A stretch of DNA of 64,000 nucleotides from CBDDEH01 sp965226865 (lineage in GTDB: Bacteria > Chloroflexota > Dehalococcoidia > Lucifugimonadales > JAGWBF01), in the NCBI GenBank assembly GCA_965226865.1, contig CBDDEH010000004.1, forward strand, positions 1,550,001-1,614,000, read 5' to 3'. The translations under genes were made by a program, and so were the position numbers. This document shows, piece after piece, positions 26,896 through 36,123 of this stretch; position 1 is the stretch's first letter, and every line of letters begins with the position of its first letter. The notes beneath the pieces were generated by a model. It made no database searches, had not been told where the DNA came from, and saw only the letters and a program-made list of their open reading frames with translations.

Positions 26896-28258
26896 GGCTT
26901 TGGCTTCTGTACCTCCTCGCAGCAGGGGTGCGTTAGGGGTTCATCGCGAGTCGTATTTCGTTCAGAAATTTCGCCTTCCGGTTGCGTCCTATATACATAC
27001 CGAGCAGATCGGGGCTATCGTCCTGCTCCTGGCCACGATCGCCGCTCTGGTCTGGGCAAACTGGTGGTCAGATTCCTACCACGAATTCTGGGAAACCGTC
27101 CTCATCATCGATCTGGACGTTTTCATTGTCTCCGAGAGCCTGGAGGGGTGGGTGAACGATGGCCTCATGGCCATCTTTTTCTTTGTTGTCGGTCTGGAGA
27201 TCAAGCGAGAGCTGTTCCATGGCCAGCTATCCAGCCCCAAGAAATCATCCCTGCCCATCCTCGCCGCCGTCGGTGGGATGCTGGCTCCGGCCCTGATCTA
27301 TTTCGCGTTCACGGCAGGAGGTGAAGGGGACAGTGGTTGGGGCATTCCGATGGCTACCGACATCGCCTTCGCCCTCGGGGTTCTAGGCCTTCTGGGGCGT
27401 CGTTTACCATCTGATCTGCGGGTTTTCCTGCTTGCACTGGCCGTGGTCGACGACATCGGGGCCATTCTGGTCATCGCGATCTTCTACACCGACTCATTGG
27501 AGCTGAGCCGACTGGCAATCGCTGGCGCTCTGGTGGTCGGAATTGTCGGCGCCAACCGTCTAGGGGTACGCAACTTGGTCGTTTACGTCGTGTTAGGGGC
27601 CCTTGTGTGGGTGGCGGTGCTCAAGTCAGGAGTCCATGCGACTATCGCAGGCGTCGTGCTGGGCTTCCTCACACCGGCCACAGCCTACTTCGACAAAGCC
27701 CAGTTCGCCGAGTCCATGGACAATATGGCGGCAGAATACAAGGCGGCGGTGAACGAACACGACGATGACCGCGCCGAGGTTGTACTTGGCCAGATCGAAG
27801 AGTTGAGCGCGGGCACAGAGTCTCCTCTCGAGCGGTTGGAGAGGTTGATACACCCATGGACTGCCTTCTTGATCCTGCCGGTCTTCGCCCTGGCCAACGC
27901 GGGGATCGAGCTGTCCGGCGACATCATACGAGACGCCGCCGAAAGCTCGGTGACCATTGGGGTGGGGGTCGGGCTATTAGCTGGTAAAACTGTTGGAATT
28001 TTCGGGATATCATGGCTGGCAGTCCGTCTGGGCATCGCCGAGCTCCCTTCCGGCGTGCGATGGTCCCACATCCTGGGAGTTGGCATGCTGGCCGGGATCG
28101 GATTTACTGTCGCCATATTCATTTCCGGACTGGCTTTCAACGTTGCCGCCCTCACCGATGAGGCCAAGATCGGTATCCTGGCCGCGTCTGTCGTGGCAGG
28201 AGTGGTTGGGTACTTGTTCCTGCTTGCCGTGTCCGACAAGCCTGGCGCAACCGAGTAA
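26894..28258 (+). CDS. nhaA: Na+/H+ antiporter NhaA
   Basis: 454 residues and about 12 transmembrane segments. It exchanges internal Na+ for external H+. The paired transport aspartates are D186-D187 in VVDDIGAILVI, preceded by MATDIAFALGVLGLLGRR. A hydrophilic insert of about 50 residues (FAESMDNMAAEYK to SPLERLE) lies before helix IX, as in the longer NhaA subgroup. The start is uncertain because only GTG/TTG codons are available; GTG 26894 overlaps a long hairpin that could gate translation. Stand-alone gene, followed by phoP after 65 bases. Confidence 0.92.
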   Translation: MALASVPPRSRGALGVHRESYFVQKFRLPVASYIHTEQIGAIVLLLATIAALVWANWWSDSYHEFWETVLIIDLDVFIVSESLEGWVNDGLMAIFFFVVGLEIKRELFHGQLSSPKKSSLPILAAVGGMLAPALIYFAFTAGGEGDSGWGIPMATDIAFALGVLGLLGRRLPSDLRVFLLALAVVDDIGAILVIAIFYTDSLELSRLAIAGALVVGIVGANRLGVRNLVVYVVLGALVWVAVLKSGVHATIAGVVLGFLTPATAYFDKAQFAESMDNMAAEYKAAVNEHDDDRAEVVLGQIEELSAGTESPLERLERLIHPWTAFLILPVFALANAGIELSGDIIRDAAESSVTIGVGVGLLAGKTVGIFGISWLAVRLGIAELPSGVRWSHILGVGMLAGIGFTVAIFISGLAFNVAALTDEAKIGILAASVVAGVVGYLFLLAVSDKPGATE

Positions 28259-28323
28259 CGCCTCGTCTGTGACAACGAAGCGTCGGCGTATAATGAATCC
28301 AAGTTGATGCCGCGAGGTTAGAA

Positions 28324-29022
28324 TTGACGACGCAGAGCGTCTTGATTGTAGAAGACGAGGAAAACCTCCTTGAGGCTCTCCGCTATAACTTGGAGCGTGA
28401 CGGCTATCAGGTCCGCACCGCTATTGACGGCGAACAGGGTCTGGAGAGCGCCAGGGAGTCCCAACCCGACTTGATAATCCTAGACGTTATGCTTCCAGTT
28501 CTCGACGGCTTCGAGGTCTGCCGTATTTTGCGCCGGGAAACCGATGTGCCCATCCTGATGCTAACGGCAAAAGGAGAAGAGATCGATAGGGTTGTCGGCC
28601 TGGAGCTGGGAGCCGACGACTACGTCGTTAAGCCCTTTAGCATGCGTGAGCTAGGCGCCAGGGTCCGGGCGATGCTGAGGCGTTCTCGACTTGGTCCGGA
28701 CCGGCTCTCCGGCGACAACGCCGAGACTCTGAAATCCGACGACCTAGAAATCGATCTTGTAAGTCATACCGCTCGAATCGGGGAGATGGCCCTGGTATTG
28801 AAACCCAGGGAGTTCGAGCTGTTGGCTCTGTTGGTAGCCAATAAGAAAAGGGCCTTTACTCGTGACCAAGTCCTGGACAGGCTCTGGGGCAAGGACTACT
28901 ACGGTGACAGCAGGACTGTGGACGTCCACGTCCGCTGGCTTCGTGGGAAAATCGAGGAAGACCCAGGCAACCCGAAGAGAATAGTCACAGTTCGCGGAGT
29001 CGGGTACAGGTTCGAAGGTTGA
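28324..29022 (+). CDS. OmpR-family response regulator, PhoP/PhoB type
   Basis: 232 residues. The receiver domain (1-120) has the acidic pair in VEDEENL, phospho-acceptor D54 (LIILDVMLP), switch Thr in MLTAKG and K in VVKPFS. A winged-helix DNA-binding domain (about 135-230) ends TVRGVGYRFEG. The TTG start at 28324 follows GCGAGGTTAGAA; TATAAT at 28289-28294 is a possible -10. The stop overlaps the kinase start by four bases. With pstSCAB-phoU downstream it is the likely phosphate regulator that would bind the direct repeats at 31746-31784. Confidence 0.9.
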   Translation: MTTQSVLIVEDEENLLEALRYNLERDGYQVRTAIDGEQGLESARESQPDLIILDVMLPVLDGFEVCRILRRETDVPILMLTAKGEEIDRVVGLELGADDYVVKPFSMRELGARVRAMLRRSRLGPDRLSGDNAETLKSDDLEIDLVSHTARIGEMALVLKPREFELLALLVANKKRAFTRDQVLDRLWGKDYYGDSRTVDVHVRWLRGKIEEDPGNPKRIVTVRGVGYRFEG

Positions 29023-30401
29023 GATTTCTGCACGTTGCCCAATGGCGCGTAGCTCTTGCATACGCAGCCCCGGTTGTTATAGCGGCTACTGCTGTTAGCT
29101 TGTATCTGGCCGACGTCGGCGTCAAACCCGTGTTAGTCGTGTTCTCCATCCTGGCATTACTGGTTGCCGCCGTCTCCATCGCAGGCGTCTACTCCCTTTG
29201 GCGGCGTACTGTCCTGTCAGTCCGCTCCGTGACCGAGAGTGCCAGGCAGTTGGCCGAAGGAAACCTCGACCATCGAGTCGATGCGCCGGTGTCCGATGAG
29301 ACTAAAACCCTGGCGGATGCCTTCAACAAAATGGCCTCGTCCTTGAGGGACATCGTGCGAGACCTCTCTGGTGAACGCAACAAGCTGTCAGCCGTCCTAG
29401 ATACCATGGCCGATGGCGTGCTGGTTATCGGCCCAAATAGGCGAGTGGAACTTGTCAATCTCGCCGCCCAGGACCTTCTGGATATCAAAGCGCCCCAGGC
29501 TTTGGGTGGACATTTCATGGACATCGTTCGGGACCACGATCTCCAGCAGCTTGCCTCCTCTTGTCGGGAGACGGGCCAGCGCCAGCTCGGCGAGGTGGAA
29601 CTGCTTCATAGGCGCCGGTTCGTCAGCGCTATCGCTACTCCCTTGAGCGAGGCCGGCTCTTCGGGCGTTCTGCTGACTCTCCACGACCTGACGCGTTTAC
29701 GCCAGGTGGAGACGACGCGCAAGGAGTTCGTTAGCAACGTCTCCCACGAGCTTCGCAGCCCTCTGGCATCGATCAAGGCCATGGTGGAAACGGTGGAAGA
29801 CAAGGGCCTCGAGGATAACCGGATGGCGGCAGACTTCCTCCAAAGAATCCACAAGGACCTAGACCGCATGAGTAGCATGGTAGACGATCTGTTGGAGCTG
29901 GCAAGACTGGAAACGGGTCAGGTTGTTCTGCAGGTTGAGCCTCTCGACGCTGCACCCTTGATCGGTGATGTCATAGCCGGGTATAAAGATCAAGCATCGG
30001 AAAGGGGTATTGGCCTTCTTGTTAATATCCCTGAAGGACTCCCCCGAGTATTGGCCGAGGAGCAAAAGCTACGCCAGGTGATGGTCAATCTGCTGGAGAA
30101 CGCCTTGAAATTCACAAACAAGGGTAAGGTCACGGTGTCCGTCGGCGCGCAGGATGGGTTCGTAAGTGTCGAGGTGGCGGACACCGGACGTGGCATACCG
30201 CCGGAACATCGTCCTCATATTTTTGAGCGGTTCTATAAGGTGGACCGTTCCCGAAGGGACGGTGGAAGCGGCCTGGGTCTGGCCATCGTGAAGCACATCA
30301 TCCAGGCCCACGGCGGCGAGGCGAAGGTGGTGAGCCAGGAAGGCGTCGGAAGCACCTTCGTGATCACCATTCCTCGCATCGACAATCAGGTGCCCTCCTA
30401 A
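29019..30401 (+). CDS. sensor histidine kinase, PhoR type
   Basis: 460 residues. Two transmembrane helices (VALAYAAPVVIAATAVSLYL; PVLVVFSILALLVAAVSIAG) with almost no extracytoplasmic loop are followed by HAMP (about 70-120), PAS (NKLSAVLDTMADGVLVIG), HisKA with phospho-His H243 (NVSHELRSPLASIK) and HATPase_c (N box VNLLENALKF, G1 DTGRGIP, G2 GGSGLGLAIV). This is the PhoR layout, which senses through the PstSCAB-PhoU complex. The TTG start sits in a TTGA overlap with the regulator stop. An IS3-type element follows 29 bases after the stop. Confidence 0.9.
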   Translation: MRFLHVAQWRVALAYAAPVVIAATAVSLYLADVGVKPVLVVFSILALLVAAVSIAGVYSLWRRTVLSVRSVTESARQLAEGNLDHRVDAPVSDETKTLADAFNKMASSLRDIVRDLSGERNKLSAVLDTMADGVLVIGPNRRVELVNLAAQDLLDIKAPQALGGHFMDIVRDHDLQQLASSCRETGQRQLGEVELLHRRRFVSAIATPLSEAGSSGVLLTLHDLTRLRQVETTRKEFVSNVSHELRSPLASIKAMVETVEDKGLEDNRMAADFLQRIHKDLDRMSSMVDDLLELARLETGQVVLQVEPLDAAPLIGDVIAGYKDQASERGIGLLVNIPEGLPRVLAEEQKLRQVMVNLLENALKFTNKGKVTVSVGAQDGFVSVEVADTGRGIPPEHRPHIFERFYKVDRSRRDGGSGLGLAIVKHIIQAHGGEAKVVSQEGVGSTFVITIPRIDNQVPS

Positions 30402-30504
30402 ACCTCCATCCCCGTCGACTTTAACTGAGGTGGACCCCAAAATTCGGACAGGTGGCTAAGAGAGAGTCCCGCTCCTAAAATAGGACGGAAACAAGGAGCA
30501 GGAC

Positions 30505-30816
30505 ATGAAACAAACACGTAAGAAGCACAGCCCAGTCTTCAAGGCCAAAGTGGCTTTGGCCGCGCTCCAAGGGGAGCACACCATTGCAGAGCTGGCCAGC
30601 CGGTTTGAAGTCCACCCGAGCCAGATCCATGCCTGGAAGAAGGCCTTGACTCAGGGGGCGCCGCACCTCTTTGAAAATGGTGCTGGACGCCAGGAGAAGG
30701 ACCAAGAGGTCCTCACTGCCCAGCTCTACCAACAGATTGGGCAGCTCAAGGTGGAACGGGATTTTTGTCACGGAGCTTCGGGTTGTGAGCCGGTCCCAAC
30801 GCCGGGCCATGATTGA
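30505..30816 (+). CDS. IS3-family transposase OrfA (frame altered near the end)
   Basis: 103 residues with a helix-turn-helix (FKAKVALAALQGEHTIAELASRFEVHPSQIHAWKK) and a coiled C-terminus up to QLKVERDF. After DF the frame reads CHGASGCEPV. With one more T in the T5 run at 30765-30769 it would read DFLSRSFGL and stop, the usual OrfA end. The run is probably miscounted or mutated. AGGAGCAGGAC precedes the ATG. Confidence 0.85.
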   Translation: MKQTRKKHSPVFKAKVALAALQGEHTIAELASRFEVHPSQIHAWKKALTQGAPHLFENGAGRQEKDQEVLTAQLYQQIGQLKVERDFCHGASGCEPVPTPGHD

Positions 30817-31720
30817 CCGAGAAGAACCGAAGCTGTCTCTGGTGCGCCAGTGCGCCTTGCTGGGTATCAGCCGCTCCTCGTTGTACTACCTGCCAACCGA
30901 GGCCGGCGCCGAGGACTTGGAGTTGATGGCCCTCATAGACCAACAGTACCTGAAGACACCTTTCTACGGCTCCAGAAGGATGACTGCCTGGCTCAGAAAT
31001 CACGGACACCAGGTCAACCGCAAGCGGGTCCGCCGGCTGATGCAGCTGATAGGCCTGGAGGCCATCTACCGGCGTCCCAACACCAGCAAGCCAAACCCAG
31101 GGCATAAGGTCTATCCGTACTTGCTCAGGGGGCTGGAGATCAACCGGGTCAACCAGGTGTGGGCCACCGACATCACCTACATACCCATGGCTCGGGGTTT
31201 CCTCTACTTGATGGCCATCATGGACTGGCACAGCCGCTACGTGCTGGCCTGGCGGCTGTCCAACACCCTGGAGGTAGACTTCTGTGTTGCGGCTCTGGAA
31301 GAGGCCTTGAGCAAGGGTCGGCCACAGATCTTCAACACCGACCAGGGCAGCCAGTTCACCAGCGAGGCCTTCACCAGCATGCTGCTGGCGCAAGGCGTTC
31401 AAGTGAGCATGGACGGCAGGGGGCGGTGCATGGACAACGTCTTCGTGGAACGGCTGTGGCGCAGCATCAAGTACGAGGAGGTGTACCTGAAGGCATACCA
31501 AAATGGGACTGAGGCCAGAAAGGGGATTGGGGCTTATCTGGCCTTCTACAACCAAGAGCGGCCCCATCAAGCCCTGGGCTATCGGTCACCGGGTCAGGTG
31601 TTCCAAGCAGTGAGCCCACAAAGGTGTTTACTGGAACTTCCACGAGCCTTACCATCGGATGAAGGTTTACGAGACACCCCAGCGGTAGACTCTCTTATTT
31701 TAGCCTCACCGCTGTCCTGA
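30809..31720 (+). CDS. IS3-family transposase OrfB (DDE integrase)
   Basis: About 303 residues from the ATG at 30809 (MIDREEPKLSLVRQC); in the intact element it would be made by frameshift from orfA. The HTH_21 region contains YGSRRMTAWLRNHGHQVNRKRV. The integrase core has DDE residues in VWATDITYIPM, NTDQGSQFTSE and DNVFVERLWRSIKYEEVY, followed by ERPHQALGYRSPG. Full length. Confidence 0.9.
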   Translation: MIDREEPKLSLVRQCALLGISRSSLYYLPTEAGAEDLELMALIDQQYLKTPFYGSRRMTAWLRNHGHQVNRKRVRRLMQLIGLEAIYRRPNTSKPNPGHKVYPYLLRGLEINRVNQVWATDITYIPMARGFLYLMAIMDWHSRYVLAWRLSNTLEVDFCVAALEEALSKGRPQIFNTDQGSQFTSEAFTSMLLAQGVQVSMDGRGRCMDNVFVERLWRSIKYEEVYLKAYQNGTEARKGIGAYLAFYNQERPHQALGYRSPGQVFQAVSPQRCLLELPRALPSDEGLRDTPAVDSLILASPLS

Positions 31721-31745
31721 TGATGGGGTCCACTTGAAACTCCTA

Positions 31746-31784
31746 TTAACCTGCCGTTCATATTCCATTAACGGTCGGTTAACG
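31746..31784 (+). promoter_or_regulatory. Pho box: four hexamer direct repeats at 11-bp spacing
   Basis: TTAACC (31746), TTCATA (31757), TTAACG (31768) and TTAACG (31779) start exactly 11 bases apart, the repeat period used by PhoB and PhoP-type regulators. The box ends 16 bases before the pstS start region. AGTATTAT just after it could be the -10 element. Confidence 0.75.
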
Positions 31785-31800
31785 TACACCCTCTAGTATT

Positions 31801-32832
31801 ATGATCGCGATGCATCAGATACGAACCGAAGGCGGCGGCTTGAAGACCCTCGGCATCCTGTTCTTGTCAGCGATCACGTTAATCATGATAGCTGGCTGTG
31901 GCGGTTCCGGATCCGCAGATTCGGCGGACGGGCTCGGTGGCACTATCGAGATAGACGGATCCAGCACGGTATTCCCGATTAGCGAAGCTGTAGCCGAGGA
32001 GTTCGGTAAGGTCCACAAGAGGGTGAGAGTCAACGTCGGCGTCTCCGGTACAGGAGGTGGTTTCAAACGCTTTGTAAGGGGAGAGATTGATATTGCCGAC
32101 GCGTCCAGGCCGATAAAGGAGAGCGAAGCGGCTGAGGCGATGGAGAATGGGATCGAGTACATCGAGTTGAGCGTGGGCACGGATGGACTATCAATCACAG
32201 TCAGTCCCAAAAACGATTTTGTGTCCTGCCTGACGATCAATGAATTGAAAATGATATGGGAGCCCGAGGAGTTTAAGCAGGAGCCAAACACAAAGGTACG
32301 CCGCTGGAACGACATACGCCCTGACTGGCCGGATCGCTCTGTTCATCTGTATGGTCCTGACACCGATTCCGGGACCTTCGACTATTTCACCGAAGAGGTG
32401 GTTGGGCAGGCCAGGGCGAGCCGTCCCGACTACACTGCCAGTGCCAGCGACGACATACTAGTACAAGGGGTGGCCGGTGACCGAAATTCCCTTGGATACT
32501 TCGGATATGCTTTCTACATAGAAAACGCAGACAAGCTGAAGCTGATTGCAGTAGACAGTGGGCAGGGTTGTGTGCTGCCGACGGACGAGACCATCGAATC
32601 CGGGGAATATAGCCCACTCTCCAGGCCCCTGTTTATTTATGTTAATGAGGATTCTCTGAAGCAACCCGAGGTCCTGGCGTTTGTCGAGTTTTACATGGAG
32701 CAGGCACCCCTGCTGGTGCGTGAGGTCGGATACGTTCCGGAGAAACCAGAGGTATACCAAGACAACGTGGCTATTATTCGCCAGAAGGCAGCCACGGGAG
32801 ACGGAACTGCCATGGAACCGGAAGAGGGATAG
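31801..32832 (+). CDS. pstS: phosphate ABC transporter substrate-binding lipoprotein PstS
   Basis: 343 residues from ATG 31801; a TTG at 31840 is an alternative start closer to the signal peptide. The lipobox IMIAGC places the lipidated Cys at 33. The phosphate-binding signature IDGSSTVFPISEA, GVSGTGGGFKRFVRGEIDIADASRPI and the later DTDSGTFDYFTEEV are typical. It captures phosphate outside the membrane and passes it to PstCA. First gene of a tight operon; its stop codon abuts the pstC start. Probably controlled by the Pho box upstream. Confidence 0.94.
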   Translation: MIAMHQIRTEGGGLKTLGILFLSAITLIMIAGCGGSGSADSADGLGGTIEIDGSSTVFPISEAVAEEFGKVHKRVRVNVGVSGTGGGFKRFVRGEIDIADASRPIKESEAAEAMENGIEYIELSVGTDGLSITVSPKNDFVSCLTINELKMIWEPEEFKQEPNTKVRRWNDIRPDWPDRSVHLYGPDTDSGTFDYFTEEVVGQARASRPDYTASASDDILVQGVAGDRNSLGYFGYAFYIENADKLKLIAVDSGQGCVLPTDETIESGEYSPLSRPLFIYVNEDSLKQPEVLAFVEFYMEQAPLLVREVGYVPEKPEVYQDNVAIIRQKAATGDGTAMEPEEG

Positions 32833-33786
32833 ATGGCTCAACGGATACCGGCTGGTCAGGAAATCAGGAAAACAAATAACGGTTTTCCGCCGCCGGCCTC
32901 GCGCAGGCGCCGCAGGGACTTTGAAGGCCGGATAGTCCGCCTGATCTTCCTCACGTGTGCTCTGGTGTCTATAGCGACCACGGTTGGTATTGTGGTCACT
33001 CTGCTGAGGCAGTCTATAGGGTTCTTTGACGAGGTCTCGGTATGGGAATTCATTTCCGGCACCCGATGGACTCCCGTTCTTATCCCCCAGTCATTCGGAG
33101 TTCTTCCCCTGGTCGGTGGAACTCTTCTGGTGACGGCCGTCGCCGCCGCCGTTGGTGTGCCGGTAGGCTTGGCAACGGCTATCTTTCTCTCAGAATATGC
33201 TCCGGATAAATTGCGGAGAGTCATAAAACCGATCCTCGAGATTCTCGCTGGTATCCCGACAGTGGTCTATGGGGTATTTGCGCTTACTTTTGTCACACCC
33301 GAGCTGCAGAAGATATTGCCCGACTTGATAATATTCAATGCCCTGAGCGCCGGTCTCGTGATGGGTCTGATGATAACCCCAATGGTATCGTCCCTTAGCG
33401 AGGACGCCATGCTAGCAGTGCCCCGGTCCCTGCGGGAGGCCGCCTATGCTTTGGGGGCCACCAGGTTGGAGGTGGCACTCCGGGTTGTGGTCCCTGCGGC
33501 TCTGTCCGGCATCGTAGCGGCATTCATCCTGGCTATATCGAGGGCCGTCGGCGAGACGATGCTGGTCACCATCGCAGCGGGAGCGACCCCACGGCTGACC
33601 ATCAACCCGTTGGAGAGCATCCAGACCATGACCGCATTTATCGTCCAGCTAAGTCTTGGAGAGACGCCCCATGGTTCTCTCGAGTTCAATACTATTTTCG
33701 CGGTTGGACTGCTCCTCTTTCTAATTACCTTGGTGATGAACGTAGCCGGTCATTTCGTGGTGCGTCGTTGGCAGGAGAGGTATTGA
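32833..33786 (+). CDS. pstC: phosphate ABC transporter permease PstC
   Basis: 317 residues with six transmembrane segments. The binding-protein-dependent permease motif (EAAYALGATRLEVALRVVVPAALSGI) is near residues 200-225. The region VGVPVGLATAIFLSEYAP and GIPTVVYGVFAL are PstC hallmarks. The N-terminus is hydrophilic and basic (about 35 residues). The start directly follows the pstS stop; the stop overlaps the pstA start by one base. Confidence 0.94.
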   Translation: MAQRIPAGQEIRKTNNGFPPPASRRRRRDFEGRIVRLIFLTCALVSIATTVGIVVTLLRQSIGFFDEVSVWEFISGTRWTPVLIPQSFGVLPLVGGTLLVTAVAAAVGVPVGLATAIFLSEYAPDKLRRVIKPILEILAGIPTVVYGVFALTFVTPELQKILPDLIIFNALSAGLVMGLMITPMVSSLSEDAMLAVPRSLREAAYALGATRLEVALRVVVPAALSGIVAAFILAISRAVGETMLVTIAAGATPRLTINPLESIQTMTAFIVQLSLGETPHGSLEFNTIFAVGLLLFLITLVMNVAGHFVVRRWQERY

Positions 33787-34667
33787 TGCGGCGAGATAGC
33801 GTAGATTTCAGGTACAGGCTCTCCTTTCGTCGATCTTTAGGGGGCGTCTTTTACGGGGTCTTTCTACTGGCTGTTTTGATAGGCATAGCCGGCTTGATTG
33901 TTCTCCTGGTAGACGTCCTGGTGGATGGCCTACCCTGGCTTAGCTGGCACTTTATTACCGATTATGCCTCCCGTCGTTCAGCCGAAGCGGGGATCCGGGC
34001 AGCGTTGCTGGGCACTGTATGGCTTATGGTCCTCACGGCTGCCCTCACAGTGCCCGTGGGCATCGGGGCGGCTATTTATCTCGAAGAGTACGCTCCAAAG
34101 AACTGGCTTACTCGACTCATCGAGATCAACATTTCCAACCTGGCTGGAGTCCCTTCGATCGTCTATGGTCTCTTAGGCCTGGCTCTGTTCGTGCAGTGGA
34201 TGGACCTGGGCAGGTCCCTTCTTGCTGCCGCGCTCACCCTTTCACTGCTGGTCTTGCCAATCGTCATCCTGGCATCGAGGGAAGCTATCCGCGCGGTTCC
34301 CGGGACCCATCGAGAAGCCGCATTTGCTCTCGGAGCCACACAATGGGAGGTCGTTAAGGGGGTAGTAATGCCCTCGGCATTGCCCGGGATGCTGACAGGG
34401 GTGATCTTGGCCATGTCGAGAGCCATCGGTGAGGCGGCGCCGATCCTCGCTATAAGCGCACTGGTATTTGTGTCCTTTGACCCCACCAGCCCACTGGACA
34501 GATTCACAGTTTTGCCTATACAGATTTTCAACTGGGTAGCGCGACCTCAAGGTGACTTTAGAGGCTTGGCGGCCGCGGGTATAATCGTGTTATTGATCAT
34601 CCTTCTGTCGATGAACTCGATTGCTATTTTCCTCCGCAACCGCTATCAAACAAGGTCCGGAGAATAA
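33786..34667 (+). CDS. pstA: phosphate ABC transporter permease PstA
   Basis: 293 residues from ATG 33786, with AGGAGAGG upstream; it overlaps the pstC stop codon by one base, which argues for translational coupling. Six transmembrane segments, GVPSIVYGLLGLALFVQ and the EAA loop REAAFALGATQWEVVKGVVMPSALPGM identify PstA. It pairs with PstC to form the channel energised by PstB. Confidence 0.94.
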   Translation: MRRDSVDFRYRLSFRRSLGGVFYGVFLLAVLIGIAGLIVLLVDVLVDGLPWLSWHFITDYASRRSAEAGIRAALLGTVWLMVLTAALTVPVGIGAAIYLEEYAPKNWLTRLIEINISNLAGVPSIVYGLLGLALFVQWMDLGRSLLAAALTLSLLVLPIVILASREAIRAVPGTHREAAFALGATQWEVVKGVVMPSALPGMLTGVILAMSRAIGEAAPILAISALVFVSFDPTSPLDRFTVLPIQIFNWVARPQGDFRGLAAAGIIVLLIILLSMNSIAIFLRNRYQTRSGE

Positions 34668-34668
34668 T

Positions 34669-35442
34669 ATGGAAGATGGCGACTTTGTACTAACTAGCAA
34701 GGGCCTGCACGTCTGGTATGGAAGCTTCCGTGCCCTGAAGGACGTGAATGTCGAGGCGAAACGGAACAAGGTGCTTGCTCTGATAGGCCCTTCGGGCTGT
34801 GGCAAAAGCACGCTGCTACGCTGTTTTAACAGGATGAATGATCTGATTCCAGGCTCCCGGATCGATGGCCAGGTGCTATTCAACGGCAATGATATATACG
34901 GGCCATCGGAAGATCCCACGGAGATACGCTCCAGAATAGGGATGGTGTTCCAGAAGCCCAATCCCTTCCCCAAGTCCATCTTCGAAAACGTCGCCTTTGG
35001 CCTCCGGATCAACGGATATCGTGGAAACATGCCGGAAGCGGTAGAGCGGTCCCTTAGATGTGCGGCGCTCTGGGATGAGGTCAAAGATCGGCTTCACAAG
35101 AGCGCTTTCACCCTCTCAGGGGGGCAACAGCAGCGCCTGTGCACGGCCAGGGCCCTCGCTGTAGAGCCGCAGGTTATCTTGATGGACGAGCCGGCCTCGG
35201 CCCTCGACCCCATCGCCACTCTCGCAATAGAAGAGCTGATTCGGGAACTGGTCCAGGATGTAACAATTGTCATCGTCACCCACAATATGCAGCAGGCTGC
35301 GCGGGTCTCCGACGAAACGGCTTTCCTGATGATGGGGGATGATAGGGCCGGATACCTGGTAGAATGGGGCCTTACCAACGAAATTTTCACCAACCCCAAG
35401 GACGAACGGACTGAAGCATACATCACGGGCCGGTTCAGCTAG
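34669..35442 (+). CDS. pstB: phosphate ABC transporter ATP-binding protein PstB
   Basis: 257 residues from ATG 34669, two bases after the pstA stop, with GGAGAATA as ribosome-binding site. Walker A GPSGCGKSTLLR, the Q loop in MVFQKPNPFPKSI, signature LSGGQQQRLC, Walker B VILMDEPASALDP and the switch His in VTHNMQQAAR are all present. The PstB-specific NRMNDLIPG segment is clear. It hydrolyses ATP to drive phosphate import. Confidence 0.95.
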   Translation: MEDGDFVLTSKGLHVWYGSFRALKDVNVEAKRNKVLALIGPSGCGKSTLLRCFNRMNDLIPGSRIDGQVLFNGNDIYGPSEDPTEIRSRIGMVFQKPNPFPKSIFENVAFGLRINGYRGNMPEAVERSLRCAALWDEVKDRLHKSAFTLSGGQQQRLCTARALAVEPQVILMDEPASALDPIATLAIEELIRELVQDVTIVIVTHNMQQAARVSDETAFLMMGDDRAGYLVEWGLTNEIFTNPKDERTEAYITGRFS

Positions 35443-35457
35443 GGGAAGGAGGGAACC

Positions 35458-36123
35458 ATGCCAAGAGCAGACTTCGATAGGGACCTCCGGACACTCCAGG
35501 ACGACTTGCTCGAGTTGGGTAGCATGGTGGAGAAGTCCATCGACCGTGCTCTGGATGCCCTTAAGAATCGTGATCTGGAGGCTTCCCAGCAGGTTGTTAA
35601 GGACGACGATTTAATCGACAACAAAAGATTTGAGCTTGAGAACGCCTGTATTTTGTTAATCGCCACCCAACAGCCGTTGGCCGCGGACCTACGAACCCTC
35701 ATTACTGTCCTGCATATCGCCGTCGAGCTGGAGCGAATGGGTGATTACGCCGAGGGTATCGCCCACATCAGTCTCATGATGGGCGACAAACCGCCTCTGA
35801 AGCCCCTCATAGATATACCCAGAATGGCTGAAATGGCGACGACTATGCTCAAACGAAGCCTGGATTCTCTCGTGAATCGGGATGTCGAGCTGGCCAGGCA
35901 GGTCTGTAACGACGACGACGAGGTGGACGCCCTCTACGACCAGATTTACCATGAGCTTCTGGAATTCATGATCCAGGACCCAAAGACCATCGAAAGGGCA
36001 ACCCACCTGCTCTGGGTAGCTCATGACCTGGAGCGTGTGGCGGACAGGGCGACCAACGTCGCCGAGAGAGTCGTCTTCCTTGTTACAGGGAAGATGGAAG
36101 AGATCAACGTCTCCAAGTACTAG
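35458..36123 (+). CDS. phoU: phosphate transport system regulator PhoU
   Basis: 221 residues, all helical, with two repeated three-helix bundles that each carry the metal-binding ExxxD pattern (VELERMGDYAEGIAH; HDLERVADRATNVAERV). PhoU links PstSCAB activity to PhoR and restrains the regulon when phosphate is ample. The start follows GGGAAGGAGGGAACC by a normal distance, 15 bases after pstB. Last gene of the operon. Confidence 0.94.
   Translation: MPRADFDRDLRTLQDDLLELGSMVEKSIDRALDALKNRDLEASQQVVKDDDLIDNKRFELENACILLIATQQPLAADLRTLITVLHIAVELERMGDYAEGIAHISLMMGDKPPLKPLIDIPRMAEMATTMLKRSLDSLVNRDVELARQVCNDDDEVDALYDQIYHELLEFMIQDPKTIERATHLLWVAHDLERVADRATNVAERVVFLVTGKMEEINVSKY

Larger units (their letters stand above)
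30430..31733 (+). mobile_element. IS3-family insertion sequence between phoR and pstS
   Basis: About 1.3 kb. The ends GTGGACCCCA...GGACAG (30430-30451) and CTGTCC...TGGGGTCCAC (31712-31733) are imperfect inverted repeats of 22 bp. It contains orfA and orfB in the same direction as the pho genes. No clear target duplication is seen (GAG left, TTG right). The right end is 12 bases from the first Pho-box hexamer. Confidence 0.88.
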
